64,000 bases of DNA from Microbacterium sp. Leaf320 (GTDB taxonomy: Bacteria; Actinomycetota; Actinomycetes; Actinomycetales; Microbacteriaceae): the NCBI RefSeq assembly GCF_001423485.1, contig NZ_LMOD01000001.1, positions 6,617 to 70,616 on the forward strand, in the 5' to 3' direction. The position numbers and the translations under genes were made by a program. Below the pieces are notes generated by a model. The model searched no databases. It saw nothing but the letters and a program-made list of their open reading frames with translations, and was not told where the DNA came from. Shown here piece by piece: positions 33,765 to 43,299 of the stretch (position 1 is its first letter; the number at the start of each line of letters is the position of its first letter).

Positions 33765-34151
33765 ATGACGGTAAGTTATGCGCAGATCCGGGAGTCCACA
33801 CCGCAGATATTCGAGCCTGGCTGCAGCACTCGCGTGATCCTCGACCACGTGATGAGCAAGTGGGGTGTGCTCGTGCTCTCCTCGCTGTCCGACGGGACCC
33901 GCCGCTGGGGCGAGTTGCGGCGCGAGGTCGGCGGCATCAGCGAGAAGATGCTCGCCTCGACGCTCCGGACTCTGACCGACGACGGGCTCGTGCGCCGCGA
34001 ATCCTTCCCGACGGTTCCGCCGCACGTCGAGTACAGTCTCACCCCGCTCGGCCGCGATCTCATGGAGCGCATGCTGCCGCTCGTCGAGTGGGTCGCCGAT
34101 CACGCGGACGGCATGATCGACCGAGACCAGCTCGACGGAATTCGTCGCTAG
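33765..34151 (+). CDS. HxlR-family transcriptional regulator
   Basis: 128 aa. The winged helix has HVMSKWGVLVLSSLSDGTRRWGELRREVGGISEKMLASTLRTL, the HxlR signature. A single Cys near residue 20 (EPGCSTRVIL) is at the position used for redox sensing in YodB/QorR relatives. Divergence from qorB suggests a quinone- or oxidant-responsive repressor. Confidence 0.88.
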   Translation: MTVSYAQIRESTPQIFEPGCSTRVILDHVMSKWGVLVLSSLSDGTRRWGELRREVGGISEKMLASTLRTLTDDGLVRRESFPTVPPHVEYSLTPLGRDLMERMLPLVEWVADHADGMIDRDQLDGIRR

Positions 34152-34217
34152 ACCTCGCATAAGTCCACGGAATCCGTCGCCAAAAGAAAAGGATTGACGC
34201 GATAACCGCAGTAGCCG

Positions 34218-34229
34218 TATGTTCTGAGC
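34218..34229 (+). promoter_or_regulatory. -10 box, leaderless permease gene
   Basis: TATGTT (34218-34223) lies exactly 6 nt before ATG 34230. Confidence 0.5.
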
Positions 34230-35771
34230 ATGTCAGCTACGACGCCGATCCATCTCGAACGCCCCGCCGGCAAGGGGCTCGCAAGCGGTTCGCTGGGGCT
34301 GTGGGGTTCCACCGTCATCGGGCTCGCGTCCACCGCACCGGTGTACTCGCTCGTCGCCACGCTCGGCTTCGTTGTCCTGGCCGTCGGAGCGCAGGCACCG
34401 ATCGCCTTCATCATCGCCTTCGTGCCGATGCTGCTCATCGCCTTCGCCTATCGCGAGCTGAACAACGCCGTGCCCGACTGCGGAACCACGTTCACCTGGG
34501 GAACCAAGGCATTCGGACCGTGGGTCGGCTGGATGGGTGGATGGGGCGTCGCGGTCGCCGGCATGGTCGTGCTCGCGAACCTCGCGCAGATCGCGTCGGT
34601 CTACTTCTGGTCGCTGATCGGATTCGATCTCGAGAACAACGACTGGCGGATCATCCTCGTCGCCGTGCTCTTCATCGCTGCCATGACCTGGGTGAGCTGG
34701 CGCGGCGTCGAGATCGGCGAGCGCATCCAGAACATCCTGCTCGGGATCCAGTATCTGGCTCTCGCCGTCTTCGTGGTCGCCGCCCTCTGGCAGTTCTTCG
34801 CGGGCACGGCGCCGAACCCGACTCCCTTCGACATGGAATGGCTCAACCCGTTCGGCTTCACCTCCTGGTCGGGCTTCACCGAGTCGATCCTGCTCGCCCT
34901 GTTCATCTATTGGGGCTGGGACACCTGCCTCGCGCTCAACGAGGAGACGAGAGACCCGAAGAAGATCCCGGGCCGTGCGGCCCTGCTGACCACCGTCATC
35001 CTTCTGTTCACCTACGTCGGCGTCACGATCGCCGCCATGATGTACGCGGGCCTGGGCGACACGGGCACCGGGCTCGGCAACGAGGCCAACGCCGACGACT
35101 TCTTCCTTGCGATCAAGGACGGACTCCTCGGACCCTTCGGCTGGGTGCTGGTGGTCGCCGTGATCATCTCGGCGATCTCGTCGACCCAGACGACGATCCT
35201 CCCGACCGCGCGCGGCACCCTGGCGATGGGCGTCTACCGCGCGCTGCCCGCCAAGTTCAAGGACGTGCACCCGACCTACAAGACGCCGTCGTTCTCGACC
35301 ATCGTCATGGGTGTCGTCGCGTCGGCGTACTACGTCGGCATGACCCTGATCAGCGACAACATCCTGCAGGACTCGATCCTGTCGCTGGGTCTCGCGATCG
35401 CGTTCTACTACGCGATCACCGGCTTCGCCTGCGTCTGGTACTTCCGCAAGGACCTCACGACCTCGGCTCGGGACTTCTTCTTCAAGGGACTGTTCCCGCT
35501 GCTCGGCGGTCTCATGCTGACGGGCGCGTTCGTGCAGTCGGCGATCGACATGTGGGACGTGGGTTACGGCTACACGGTGCTCTTCGGCATCGGCGGCACT
35601 TTCGTGATCGGTATCGGATCGCTCGCCTTCGGTCTCGTGCTCATGTTCCTCTGGTACCTCTTCCCGCGCTCCAAGAGGTTCTTCCGCGGCGAGAGCCTGA
35701 ACCGCGACACCCAGGTCATGGTGCCGGACGAGCCCGGCGACCTCATCCGCTCGATCGACGGCGGCATCTGA
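34230..35771 (+). CDS. APC-superfamily amino acid permease
   Basis: 513 aa with 12 or more hydrophobic segments. GSLGLWGSTVIGLASTAPVYSL is TM1 with the APC glycine pattern; YRELNNAVPDCGTTFTWGTKAFGPWVGW is the conserved loop and TM3 region. ALNEETRDPKKIPGRAAL is the conserved cytoplasmic loop after TM6. It probably imports an amino acid or polyamine by H+ symport; the substrate cannot be inferred. Confidence 0.88.
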   Translation: MSATTPIHLERPAGKGLASGSLGLWGSTVIGLASTAPVYSLVATLGFVVLAVGAQAPIAFIIAFVPMLLIAFAYRELNNAVPDCGTTFTWGTKAFGPWVGWMGGWGVAVAGMVVLANLAQIASVYFWSLIGFDLENNDWRIILVAVLFIAAMTWVSWRGVEIGERIQNILLGIQYLALAVFVVAALWQFFAGTAPNPTPFDMEWLNPFGFTSWSGFTESILLALFIYWGWDTCLALNEETRDPKKIPGRAALLTTVILLFTYVGVTIAAMMYAGLGDTGTGLGNEANADDFFLAIKDGLLGPFGWVLVVAVIISAISSTQTTILPTARGTLAMGVYRALPAKFKDVHPTYKTPSFSTIVMGVVASAYYVGMTLISDNILQDSILSLGLAIAFYYAITGFACVWYFRKDLTTSARDFFFKGLFPLLGGLMLTGAFVQSAIDMWDVGYGYTVLFGIGGTFVIGIGSLAFGLVLMFLWYLFPRSKRFFRGESLNRDTQVMVPDEPGDLIRSIDGGI

Positions 35772-35800
35772 GCAGAGCTGGATCGCGCGCAGGTACGCCC

Positions 35801-35812
35801 TAGGCTTTATCC
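35801..35812 (+). promoter_or_regulatory. -10 box, leaderless truA
   Basis: TAGGCT (35801-35806) lies exactly 6 nt before GTG 35813. No Shine-Dalgarno. Confidence 0.6.
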
Positions 35813-36661
35813 GTGCGCATCCGGCTCGACATCGCCTACGACGGCACCCACTTCCGCGGGTGGGCCAAGCAGCCGACCCTGCGCACCGTGCAGGGGACTC
35901 TCGAAGCGGCGCTCGCGCGCATCGTCGGCTCCGACGTGCAGTTCGTCGTCGCGGGCCGTACGGATGCGGGCGTGCACGCGCAGGGGCAGGTCGCGCACGT
36001 CGACCTCGACGACGAGCAGTGGGCGCGCATCGAATCGCGACAGGGGCGCACGCCGCAGGATCCGGCGGCCTCCATCGCCCGCCGCATGCGCGGAGTCCTC
36101 GGCGCCTACCCCGATGCGACCGTGACGCGCTCGTCGATCGCCCCTGCGGGATTCGACGCCCGCTTCTCCGCGGTCTGGCGTCGTTACCGCTACCGACTCG
36201 CAGACGAGGCCGCCGGGTTCGACCCGCTCCGTCGGCACGACACGACCTCGCATCGGGGCGTGCTCGACGAGCAGGCGATGGATGCCGCGGCGCGCACGTT
36301 GATCGGACTCCACGACTTCGCCGCCTACTGCAAGCCGCGCGAAGAGGCGACGACCATCAGGACGCTGTTGGACTACCGGTGGACCCGAGACGCCGAGGGC
36401 GTGCTCGTCGCCGAGGTCAAGGCAGACGCCTTCTGCCACAGCATGGTGCGGGCGCTGGTGGGTGCATGTGCCGCGGTCGGCGAGGGCCGCCTCGATGTCG
36501 CCGACCTGGTCGTGCTGCGCGACCAGCTCACGAGGACCAGCGAGTTCAAGGTCCTCGCTGCCAGAGGGCTGACGCTCACCGAGGTCGGATACCCCGCCGA
36601 CGATCTGCTCTCGACCAGGGCCGAGCAGACGCGCGCTCGCCGCGACAGCACGAGCGCGTGA
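35813..36661 (+). CDS. truA: tRNA pseudouridine synthase A
   Basis: 282 aa. It makes pseudouridine at tRNA positions 38-40. IRLDIAYDGTHFRGWAKQP at the start, VVAGRTDAGVHAQGQVAHVD (catalytic Asp near residue 52), VWRRYRYRL, and FCHSMVRALVGACAAVGEGRL near 205 are family motifs. The start is GTG. The stop overlaps the next gene's GTG, so the downstream membrane protein is coupled. Confidence 0.95.
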   Translation: MRIRLDIAYDGTHFRGWAKQPTLRTVQGTLEAALARIVGSDVQFVVAGRTDAGVHAQGQVAHVDLDDEQWARIESRQGRTPQDPAASIARRMRGVLGAYPDATVTRSSIAPAGFDARFSAVWRRYRYRLADEAAGFDPLRRHDTTSHRGVLDEQAMDAAARTLIGLHDFAAYCKPREEATTIRTLLDYRWTRDAEGVLVAEVKADAFCHSMVRALVGACAAVGEGRLDVADLVVLRDQLTRTSEFKVLAARGLTLTEVGYPADDLLSTRAEQTRARRDSTSA

Positions 36662-37953
36662 AGGGGCACGGCGGCGCGGACTTCGTCGAGGTCTCCTCGA
36701 GTGCGTGGTCGTTCTGGCGTGCTGTGGTCGACACCTGCATCGGGCTGATCGCCGGCACGCTCTACACCTTCGTCGGCATCATCGTGGTGGGCATCGTGGG
36801 GGAGGAGGCGCTGTCGTCGCTGTATTGGCAGATCGACCTCGATCCGCTGTTCAGGGCGAGCATGGGAGTGTTCCTTCTGGTGGCCGCCGTCCTGGCGATC
36901 GTCGTGCCCCTGGCCGTCGTCGCGGAGCGCTTCGCCGCCCTCCGCGCCGTCGAGGCGGCAGCGCGTGAGAACCCGGATGCCGTGCCGCAGCGTTCCCTGC
37001 GCCTCGCACTTCAGGCGCCGCCCGCCGCGCTCCTTCAGACGACCGGCACGGTGCTGTTCTGGTGCCTGGCGGGGCTCGGCGGCATCTTCGCGCTGGGGGT
37101 GTTCTTCACCGAGGATCTCCGCGAGGACTGGGAGAGCTGGGTCGCTCTCCTCGTCATCGTCGTGCTCGCCACCGGCGCCGCAGCGGTGCGGCGGCTCGGC
37201 AGACGCCTCGTCGAGCGCGACGTGGCGCGGATGGACGAGCAATGGGGCCGGTGGAAACGGCTCGTCCCCGACGCGGAGAAGGGTGATGCGGACCGCAGGG
37301 ATGCGGCGATGCGCGCCGTCGCGCCCCGCTGGCTGTCGGTCCCGAGCGCGCGGACGATCGTTCGCATCGGGAGCGTCCTGCTGACCGCGACGCTCGTCTC
37401 TCTCGGGGCATTCATGCTCTCGGTCTTCATGAGGCAGCGGTGCCGCACCTGCGAGCCGGTCTACTGGGACGAGCCGATCGAGAACGGCATCGACGTGCTG
37501 AGCCTGACCAGTGGTGCGGCGATCGCGGTGTGCGCCGCCCTCGGCATCCTCGCGTGGGTCGGAGGGGTCATCCTGCAGTTCGCTCGGGAGCGCGCGCTGT
37601 CAGCGTGGGTCGCGGATGGAGCGCCTCGCCGTGTCGATGTGAGTCTGGTCGCGCCCCTGCTCTCGGGCAACCGGTCGATGGTCCGCCTGCAGCTCGGGCT
37701 GTCGGCGGTCGGTGCGGGGGCGCTGGTCGTGGGCACGGGGGCGGTGTGGGCGGACTGGACCGCGATGGACACGCGTGCGATCCTGCTCGTCGCTGTCGTC
37801 CTGATCGCCGTCGGATTCGTCATCGGCTGGGCGGATGCGCGACGCAGTCGCAGGGAGCGCCAGCTCGCACGCGACGCCCTGTTCCCCGGCGATGTCGGGC
37901 GAGTCGGTGACGAGACGCGCAAGGTCGCACGCGAGCGCCGACGGCGCCGCTGA
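36658..37953 (+). CDS. Multi-pass membrane protein coupled to truA
   Basis: 431 aa. Several strong hydrophobic segments, for example LIAGTLYTFVGIIVVGIVG, MGVFLLVAAVLAIVVPLAVV, VLFWCLAGLGGIFALGVFF and LLTATLVSLGAFMLSVF, give about eight TM helices. A short Cys pair (RQRCRTCEPVYWDEP) sits in a loop. The tail is basic. GTG 36658 overlaps the truA stop by 4 bp. Function unknown. Confidence 0.75.
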   Translation: MKGHGGADFVEVSSSAWSFWRAVVDTCIGLIAGTLYTFVGIIVVGIVGEEALSSLYWQIDLDPLFRASMGVFLLVAAVLAIVVPLAVVAERFAALRAVEAAARENPDAVPQRSLRLALQAPPAALLQTTGTVLFWCLAGLGGIFALGVFFTEDLREDWESWVALLVIVVLATGAAAVRRLGRRLVERDVARMDEQWGRWKRLVPDAEKGDADRRDAAMRAVAPRWLSVPSARTIVRIGSVLLTATLVSLGAFMLSVFMRQRCRTCEPVYWDEPIENGIDVLSLTSGAAIAVCAALGILAWVGGVILQFARERALSAWVADGAPRRVDVSLVAPLLSGNRSMVRLQLGLSAVGAGALVVGTGAVWADWTAMDTRAILLVAVVLIAVGFVIGWADARRSRRERQLARDALFPGDVGRVGDETRKVARERRRRR

Positions 37954-37958
37954 CCGAT

Positions 37959-37990
37959 TCGTGGCCGCCTTCCCCCGAAGGCGGCCACGA
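37959..37990 (+). terminator. Hairpin terminator
   Basis: A perfect 13-bp stem, TCGTGGCCGCCTT (37959-37971) with 37978-37990, loop CCCCCG. Confidence 0.7.
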
Positions 37991-38120
37991 TGCGGGAGAG
38001 CCGCCACGGCAAGCCCCAGACCGTCCGCGGCGGTGACGACTCGTGCAGGCCGAGGGGGTGGCGCTGCCGAGCCGTATGCTGATATTACGGACGGCGTCTT
38101 CACACTGCGGCGGGGGAACT

Positions 38121-39014
38121 GTGACGGAGCGGATCGAGGATCAGGGCGGTGCTTTCGCCGCCGCCCTGCGAGCGGCGATCTCCGAACGGGGCATCACCCT
38201 CGCGCGCCTGCGGAGTCAGCTGATCGACGACGGCAACCCGGTCTCGATGGCGACGCTGAGCTACTGGCGCTCCGGCGATCGGCAGCCCGAAGGAGCGCAG
38301 TCGCTGAGCGTGGTCGACGGCATCGAGGACCGCCTCGGTCTGGATCGCGGTCATCTGGGCGCTCTGCTGCGCGCGCCCACTCGTCTGGGCCCCGTGGCGC
38401 CGCCGCGGCTGCCGTTCGACGAGGAGCGGGAACAGCGCGAGACCGAGGAGACATTGCGCGAGCTGCGCGCAGCGCCGCAGGACGCCCTCCGCGACCTCTC
38501 CACGCAGGTCACCGTGTTGGTGGGTGCCGCGGGCTCTGTCGAGAAGGTGATCATGCGCTGCCTCGTCCAGTCGACGAAGGGGACGATCTCCGAGGTGCCG
38601 CTGATCGACGTCGCCCCGGTCGAGACAGACGTCATGTCGGTGATCTCCGAGGTCGTGGGCGGACGTGTCGACCGCGAGTACCTGCACCCGGGGCGACTGC
38701 TCTCCGGTGTGGTGATCGCCCTCGACGAGCCGATCGAGACGGGCGCGACCACTCTGTTCGAGTTCACCGAGACCTTCCCTGCCGGCTACCCGCCGCGCCA
38801 GTCCGCCTGGCATGCCACCTCGAGGCCGGCCCGGGAGAGTCTCGTCTGGGTGCGCTTCCACCCCGAGGCGCTGCCGAGCTGGTGCGAGGAGTACATCGAG
38901 ACGGACGACGAGTACTCGTCATCGATGCGCTCCGTGCACAGTGGTTCGGTGCATCTCGTGCGTCATGGATTCGGCCCCGGTGTTCTGGGGATCCGCTGGG
39001 GCTATGACGAGTGA
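38121..39014 (+). CDS. XRE-like helix-turn-helix regulator
   Basis: 297 aa. The N-terminal 80 residues (FAAALRAAISERGITLARLR, PVSMATLSYWRSGDRQPEG) form an XRE-type helix-turn-helix. The remaining 200 residues are an unrecognised alpha/beta region rich in Glu and Trp near the end, perhaps a sensor. GGGGGA is just upstream of GTG 38121. The longer frame to 38043 lacks a ribosome site. Single gene, target unknown. Confidence 0.7.
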   Translation: MTERIEDQGGAFAAALRAAISERGITLARLRSQLIDDGNPVSMATLSYWRSGDRQPEGAQSLSVVDGIEDRLGLDRGHLGALLRAPTRLGPVAPPRLPFDEEREQRETEETLRELRAAPQDALRDLSTQVTVLVGAAGSVEKVIMRCLVQSTKGTISEVPLIDVAPVETDVMSVISEVVGGRVDREYLHPGRLLSGVVIALDEPIETGATTLFEFTETFPAGYPPRQSAWHATSRPARESLVWVRFHPEALPSWCEEYIETDDEYSSSMRSVHSGSVHLVRHGFGPGVLGIRWGYDE

Positions 39015-39089
39015 CGAGGACAGGGCATTCGCGCACAGCATGGGCGATTGCCACCGGAATCCAAGCCTGACGGACTACCGTGAGGTGCG

Positions 39090-39758
39090 ATGAAGGTCAT
39101 CTCGTACAACCTGCAGAAGCACCGCGCCGTGGGAGAGCTCTCCGCGCTGGCCTCGGAGCACGATCCCGACATCCTGTGTCTTCAGGAGTGCGATGTCGCT
39201 GATCTGCCCGAGACCATCGGCGACCTCACTCTCGCGGATGCCACGCAGGGGAACCGGCTCGGACTCGCGATGTTCTACCGTGCGAGCGAGTTCCACCTCC
39301 AGGGCATCCGGACGATCGAGTTGAAGAAGTCGCTGCACGATCGCATCGCGAAGCCCGCGCACGAGCGCGTGCTCGGTGCGCGGCTCCGGGACATCGACGC
39401 AGGCCGCGATTTCATCGCGGCGTCGTTCCACGCGGCGCCGCTCACCGCGCTGAACTCGCTCCGGCGCCATCAGATCCGCGCAGCTCTCACCGAGCTCGCG
39501 ACCCTCGGCGAGGGGCTGCCGCAGCTGATGGTCGGGGATTACAACTATCCGGTGTTCAAAGAGAACCTCGGCAAGACGGTGCGCGAGCACGGCTACGCGC
39601 TCACGATGAGCGACGACCACACCTACACGCGTTACCGCGTCTTCCGCGGTCACTACGACTTCGCGACGTCGGTCGGCTTCGAGATCCAACGCGTCACGAC
39701 CCTGCCCCAGGGGCTGAGCGACCATCGCCCGATCCTGGTGACCACGCGATTCGACTGA
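39090..39758 (+). CDS. Endonuclease/exonuclease/phosphatase (EEP) family protein
   Basis: 222 aa, the usual length of a single EEP domain. MKVISYNLQKHR (N ligand), ILCLQECDVADLP (catalytic Glu), SFHAAP, LMVGDYNYP (D-x-N) and GLSDHRPILV (terminal SDH) appear in order. It hydrolyses phosphodiesters or phosphomonoesters in a Mg2+-dependent way. The substrate (DNA, RNA or lipid) is not apparent. TACCGT lies 8 nt before the ATG, a possible leaderless promoter. Confidence 0.88.
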   Translation: MKVISYNLQKHRAVGELSALASEHDPDILCLQECDVADLPETIGDLTLADATQGNRLGLAMFYRASEFHLQGIRTIELKKSLHDRIAKPAHERVLGARLRDIDAGRDFIAASFHAAPLTALNSLRRHQIRAALTELATLGEGLPQLMVGDYNYPVFKENLGKTVREHGYALTMSDDHTYTRYRVFRGHYDFATSVGFEIQRVTTLPQGLSDHRPILVTTRFD

Positions 39759-39773
39759 CTGCCGCGGCCCGGA

Positions 39774-39802
39774 TTGGGAATCCCGCTCCGAATGACGTAG
39801 GC
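39774..39802 (+). promoter_or_regulatory. rplM-rpsI promoter
   Basis: TTGGGA (39774-39779), 17 bp, TAGGCT (39797-39802). Transcription would start near 39809, giving a 125-nt leader. Confidence 0.65.
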
Positions 39803-39810
39803 TGTCTCTT

Positions 39811-39892
39811 TGGTACTCGACTGCCGAGTGCCGCGAACGTGAGCCCTCCACTGGCGTGTTCCTCCCTGTAGGGAAGAACCACCCCGGAGTGG
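39811..39892 (+). promoter_or_regulatory. Structured rplM leader (candidate L13 autoregulatory element)
   Basis: A first hairpin is GGTACTCG (39811-39818) with 39824-39831. A second nested structure has outer CCACT (39848) with AGTGG (39888) and inner GTTCCTCCCT (39858-39867) with AGGGAAGAAC (39870-39879, one mismatch). It occupies most of the leader before GTG 39935. Ribosomal protein L13 operons are autoregulated in other bacteria; the link here is inference. Confidence 0.45.
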
Positions 39893-39934
39893 GATTCACG
39901 AACTTCTCCGTTCGAACAAGAAAGCAGCACTATC

Positions 39935-40381
39935 GTGACGCGCACTTACACTCCGAAGGCCGGCGAGGTCCAGCGTGACTGGGTCGTCATCGACGCCACT
40001 GACGTCGTTCTCGGCCGCCTGGCTTCGCACGCCGCTACGCTCCTGCGTGGCAAGCACAAGCCCACCTTCGCCAACCACATCGACTCGGGTGACTTCGTCA
40101 TCATCGTGAACGCCGACAAGGTCGCGCTCACCGGTCAGAAGCTCCAGAAGAAGCTGGCTTACCGCCACTCGGGTTACCCGGGCGGCCTCAAGTCGGTCAC
40201 CTACGCCGAGCTCATGGAGAAGAACCCGGTCCGCGCTGTGGAGAAGGCCATCCGTGGCATGCTCCCCAAGAACAGCATCGGCCGTCAGCAGCTGTCGAAG
40301 CTCAAGGTCTACGTCGGTTCCGAGCACCCGCACGCCGCTCAGCAGCCGAAGACGTACACCCTCGACCAGGTCGCCCAGTAA
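39935..40381 (+). CDS. rplM: 50S ribosomal protein L13
   Basis: 148 aa. [28 protein letters not shown] at the start and [22 protein letters not shown] near residue 95 are diagnostic of bacterial L13. The start is GTG. It is followed 27 bp later by rpsI, the conserved pair. Confidence 0.97.
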   Translation: MTRTYTPKAGEVQRDWVVIDATDVVLGRLASHAATLLRGKHKPTFANHIDSGDFVIIVNADKVALTGQKLQKKLAYRHSGYPGGLKSVTYAELMEKNPVRAVEKAIRGMLPKNSIGRQQLSKLKVYVGSEHPHAAQQPKTYTLDQVAQ

Positions 40382-40408
40382 GCGCCGTAAAGACTTAAGG
40401 ACATACTC

Positions 40409-40894
40409 GTGGCTGACATCCAGGACACCACCGAAACCCCCCAGAACTTCTCGACGTCGACTCCCGAGACCGACGCAGTCGAGGCGGCTCCCCGCCCCGT
40501 GCTGAGCGTCCCGGGCGCCGCTGTCGGCCGTCGCAAGCAGGCCATCGCCCGCGTGCGTCTCGTCCCCGGTTCGGGAACGATCACGGTCAACGGCCGTACG
40601 CTCGAGGACTACTTCCCGAACAAGCTGCACCAGCAGCTGATCAACGACCCGTTCACCATCCTCAACCTCGCCGGTGGCTACGACGTCATCGCGCGCATCT
40701 CCGGCGGTGGCCCCTCGGGCCAGGCCGGTGCACTGCGCCTCGGCATCGCTCGCTCCCTCAACGGGATCGACGAGGAGAACAACCGTCCGACCCTGAAGAA
40801 GGCCGGCTTCCTGTCGCGCGACGCGCGCGTCAAGGAGCGCAAGAAGGCTGGACTCAAGAAGGCCCGTAAGGCGCCTCAGTACTCGAAGCGTTAA
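40409..40894 (+). CDS. rpsI: 30S ribosomal protein S9
   Basis: 161 aa. An acidic N-terminal extension of about 35 residues, common in actinobacteria, precedes the S9 core [38 protein letters not shown] and the basic tail ending [12 protein letters not shown] are typical; the tail reaches the P-site tRNA. The start is GTG 40409. Confidence 0.97.
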   Translation: MADIQDTTETPQNFSTSTPETDAVEAAPRPVLSVPGAAVGRRKQAIARVRLVPGSGTITVNGRTLEDYFPNKLHQQLINDPFTILNLAGGYDVIARISGGGPSGQAGALRLGIARSLNGIDEENNRPTLKKAGFLSRDARVKERKKAGLKKARKAPQYSKR

Positions 40895-40908
40895 GGTCCA
40901 CCGCTCCG

Positions 40909-42267
40909 ATGCCGATCTTTGGCACGGACGGCGTGCGAGGGCTTGCCAATGGCATCCTCACCGCCGACCTCGCGCTCACCCTGGCCCAGGCGACTGCTGT
41001 CGTCCTGGGCCAGGGCCGTACTGCGGAGGCTCGCAAAGCCGAAGGCAAGCGACTCACCGCAGTCGTGGCCCGCGACCCCCGGGTCTCCGGTCACTTCCTG
41101 ACTGCCGCGGTCTCGGCAGGGCTCGCGTCCTCCGGCGTCGACGTGCTCGAGGCCGGAGTCATCCCGACGCCGGCGCTCGCCTTCCTCGTCGCCGACCGTG
41201 ACGCCGATTTCGGCGTGATGATCTCGGCGTCGCACAATGCGGCGCCCGACAACGGCATCAAGATCTTCGCCCGTGGCGGAGTGAAGCTCCCCGACATCGT
41301 CGAGCAGCGCATCGAAGAGGCGATGGCGGGAGAGAAGCTTCGTCCGACCGGTGCCGGCGTCGGCCGGATCGACCGGTTCTCCGACGCCGAGGACCGCTAT
41401 GTCGTGCACCTCCTGGGTTCGTTGCCGAACCGCCTGGGCGGCATCAAGGTCGTCCTCGACTGCGCGCACGGCGCGGCCTCCGGCGTGTCTCCGGAGACCT
41501 TCCGCGATGCGGGTGCCGACGTCACCGTGATCGGCGCCGACCCCGACGGCTGGAACATCAACGACGGCGTCGGGTCCACGCACCTCGACCAGCTCGCAGA
41601 AGCGGTCGTCAGGCTCGGGGCGGACATCGGCATCGCGCACGACGGCGACGCCGACCGCTGTCTCGCCGTCGACGCGCAGGGCAACGTCATCGACGGCGAT
41701 CAGATCATGGCGATCCTCGCCGTGTCGATGAAGCAGCGCGGTCATCTGACCGACGACACGCTGGTCGCCACCGTGATGAGCAACCTCGGTCTTCACGTCG
41801 CGATGCGCGAGCAGGGCATCACTGTGCGTCAGACCGCGGTCGGCGACCGCTATGTCCTCGAGGACATGAACGCGGGCGGCTACGCCCTCGGCGGCGAGCA
41901 GTCGGGTCACGTGATCATGAGCGAATACGCCACGACCGGTGACGGCCTGCTCACGGGGCTCCACCTGGTCGCTGAGATGGCACGCCAGAACAAGACGATC
42001 GCCGAGCTCGCGAGCGTGATGACCGTGTACCCGCAGGTCCTCATCAACGTGCGTGATGTCGACAAGGACGCGGTCGACTCCGATGAGGTCGTGCAGGCTG
42101 CGGTCCGCGAAGTCGTGGCCGAGCTCGGCGAGACCGGCCGGGTGCTGCTGCGCAAGTCCGGCACAGAGCCGCTCGTCCGCGTCATGGTCGAGGCGGCCGA
42201 CGCCGATTCGGCTCAGGCGTATGCCGATCGTCTGGTCGACGTCGTGCGTGAGCGCCTCTCCCTCTGA
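40909..42267 (+). CDS. glmM: Phosphoglucosamine mutase
   Basis: 452 aa. It converts glucosamine-6-phosphate to glucosamine-1-phosphate for cell-wall UDP-GlcNAc. [15 protein letters not shown] opens the protein; [18 protein letters not shown] holds the catalytic Ser near residue 104; [15 protein letters not shown] is the metal loop near 244; and [17 protein letters not shown] is the phosphate-binding loop near the end. It follows rpsI by 14 bp, as in other actinobacteria. glmS, the preceding enzyme of the pathway, is 2 kb away. Confidence 0.96.
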   Translation: MPIFGTDGVRGLANGILTADLALTLAQATAVVLGQGRTAEARKAEGKRLTAVVARDPRVSGHFLTAAVSAGLASSGVDVLEAGVIPTPALAFLVADRDADFGVMISASHNAAPDNGIKIFARGGVKLPDIVEQRIEEAMAGEKLRPTGAGVGRIDRFSDAEDRYVVHLLGSLPNRLGGIKVVLDCAHGAASGVSPETFRDAGADVTVIGADPDGWNINDGVGSTHLDQLAEAVVRLGADIGIAHDGDADRCLAVDAQGNVIDGDQIMAILAVSMKQRGHLTDDTLVATVMSNLGLHVAMREQGITVRQTAVGDRYVLEDMNAGGYALGGEQSGHVIMSEYATTGDGLLTGLHLVAEMARQNKTIAELASVMTVYPQVLINVRDVDKDAVDSDEVVQAAVREVVAELGETGRVLLRKSGTEPLVRVMVEAADADSAQAYADRLVDVVRERLSL

Positions 42268-42318
42268 AGCACCACTCCCTCTGAACAGGCGAGCGCGCCG
42301 CGTGGCACCGTCGATCGG

Positions 42319-43263
42319 TCAGCCGCGCGGCGCGCTCCAGTTCAGCTGCTCGATGTATCGCAGCAGGACACCCTCGCGCAGGGCCCACGGCGAGACCTCG
42401 AGCTCGTCGACGTCCAGCGCGGTCATCGCGGTGTGCAGCGAGACCGCTGCGGCGACGATCTGGAACGTACGGTCTGCGGTGATCCCGGGAAGCTCCTGCC
42501 GTGCGGATGCGGGGAGGCGAGCGAGCCGCGGGATCCACGATCCCAGCGCGGCGCGCGGCAGCACCATGCGCTGGATGCCCGACCACCCGGGAACCGGGTA
42601 GCCGGCGAGTCTCGCGAGCGAGCGGATCGCCTTCGATGAGCCCACGACATGGTCCGGGCGGGGGAGCGCCGTGAACCGGGGGAGGACCTCGGCGAGCGTC
42701 GCGGTCGCATGCTCGCGGAGACGCTCGACATCGTCCTCGCCGGGAGGGTCGTGCGGGAGGAACTGCACGGTCATGCGTCCGGCGCCCAGCGGGACGGATG
42801 CCGCGGCATCCGGCATCTCATCGCCTCCGGCGGCGACCTCGAGCGAACCACCGCCGATGTCGAGGAGCAGCAACTGGCCTGCTGACCAGCCGAACCACCG
42901 GCGGACCGCAAGGAACGTCAGCTCCGCCTCTGTCTCGCCGTCGAGAACCTGAAGCGGCTGTCCGAGGGCCGCCTCGATGCGGGCGATCACGTCGGCTCCG
43001 TTGCGGGCGTCGCGCACAGCGCTCGTGGCGGTGGCGAGGAGCTCGTCGACCCGCTCGGCCTCGGCGACCTTCCGCGCCTGCGTCACGGCCGACTCGAGCG
43101 CGATCACGCCTTCTTCCGAGATCGACCCATCATCGGTGAGGTACCTCATCAGACGCAGAACCGTGCGGTCGCTGGTCTTCGCCAGAGGCCTGCCACCGGG
43201 GCGGACGTCGGCGGCGAGCATATGGACGGTGTTGGAACCGATGTCGAGGACTCCGAGGCGCAC
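42319..43263 (-). CDS. Ppx/GppA-family exopolyphosphatase
   Basis: 314 aa, the short form of the family. RLGVLDIGSNTVHMLAADV at the start is the ASKHA phosphate-1 loop, and LLLLDIGGGSLEVAAGG near residue 143 the second. It hydrolyses polyphosphate or pppGpp. GTG 43263 is 6 nt from TAGTCT (43275-43270, minus strand), so a leaderless transcript is likely. Divergent from coaA, with only 36 bp between the start codons. Confidence 0.9.
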   Translation of the reverse strand: MRLGVLDIGSNTVHMLAADVRPGGRPLAKTSDRTVLRLMRYLTDDGSISEEGVIALESAVTQARKVAEAERVDELLATATSAVRDARNGADVIARIEAALGQPLQVLDGETEAELTFLAVRRWFGWSAGQLLLLDIGGGSLEVAAGGDEMPDAAASVPLGAGRMTVQFLPHDPPGEDDVERLREHATATLAEVLPRFTALPRPDHVVGSSKAIRSLARLAGYPVPGWSGIQRMVLPRAALGSWIPRLARLPASARQELPGITADRTFQIVAAAVSLHTAMTALDVDELEVSPWALREGVLLRYIEQLNWSAPRG

Positions 43264-43275
43264 GGATAGAGACTA
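43264..43275 (-). promoter_or_regulatory. -10 box, leaderless ppx
   Basis: TAGTCT on the minus strand (43275-43270), then 6 nt, then GTG 43263. Confidence 0.6.
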
Positions 43276-43287
43276 CTCGCGCGCCGT

Positions 43288-43299
43288 TACGATGTATGC
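43288..43299 (+). promoter_or_regulatory. -10 box, leaderless coaA
   Basis: TACGAT (43288-43293), 6 nt, then GTG 43300. Confidence 0.55.

Noticed and set aside
32469-34160. 563-aa minus-strand ORF
   Set aside because: Arg-rich, low-complexity shadow crossing qorB and hxlR in the wrong frame.
42291-42336. GC-rich hairpin between glmM and ppx
   Set aside because: The right arm lies inside the ppx coding end and the stem is largely alternating GC. It may terminate transcription but is not strong enough to list as a feature.
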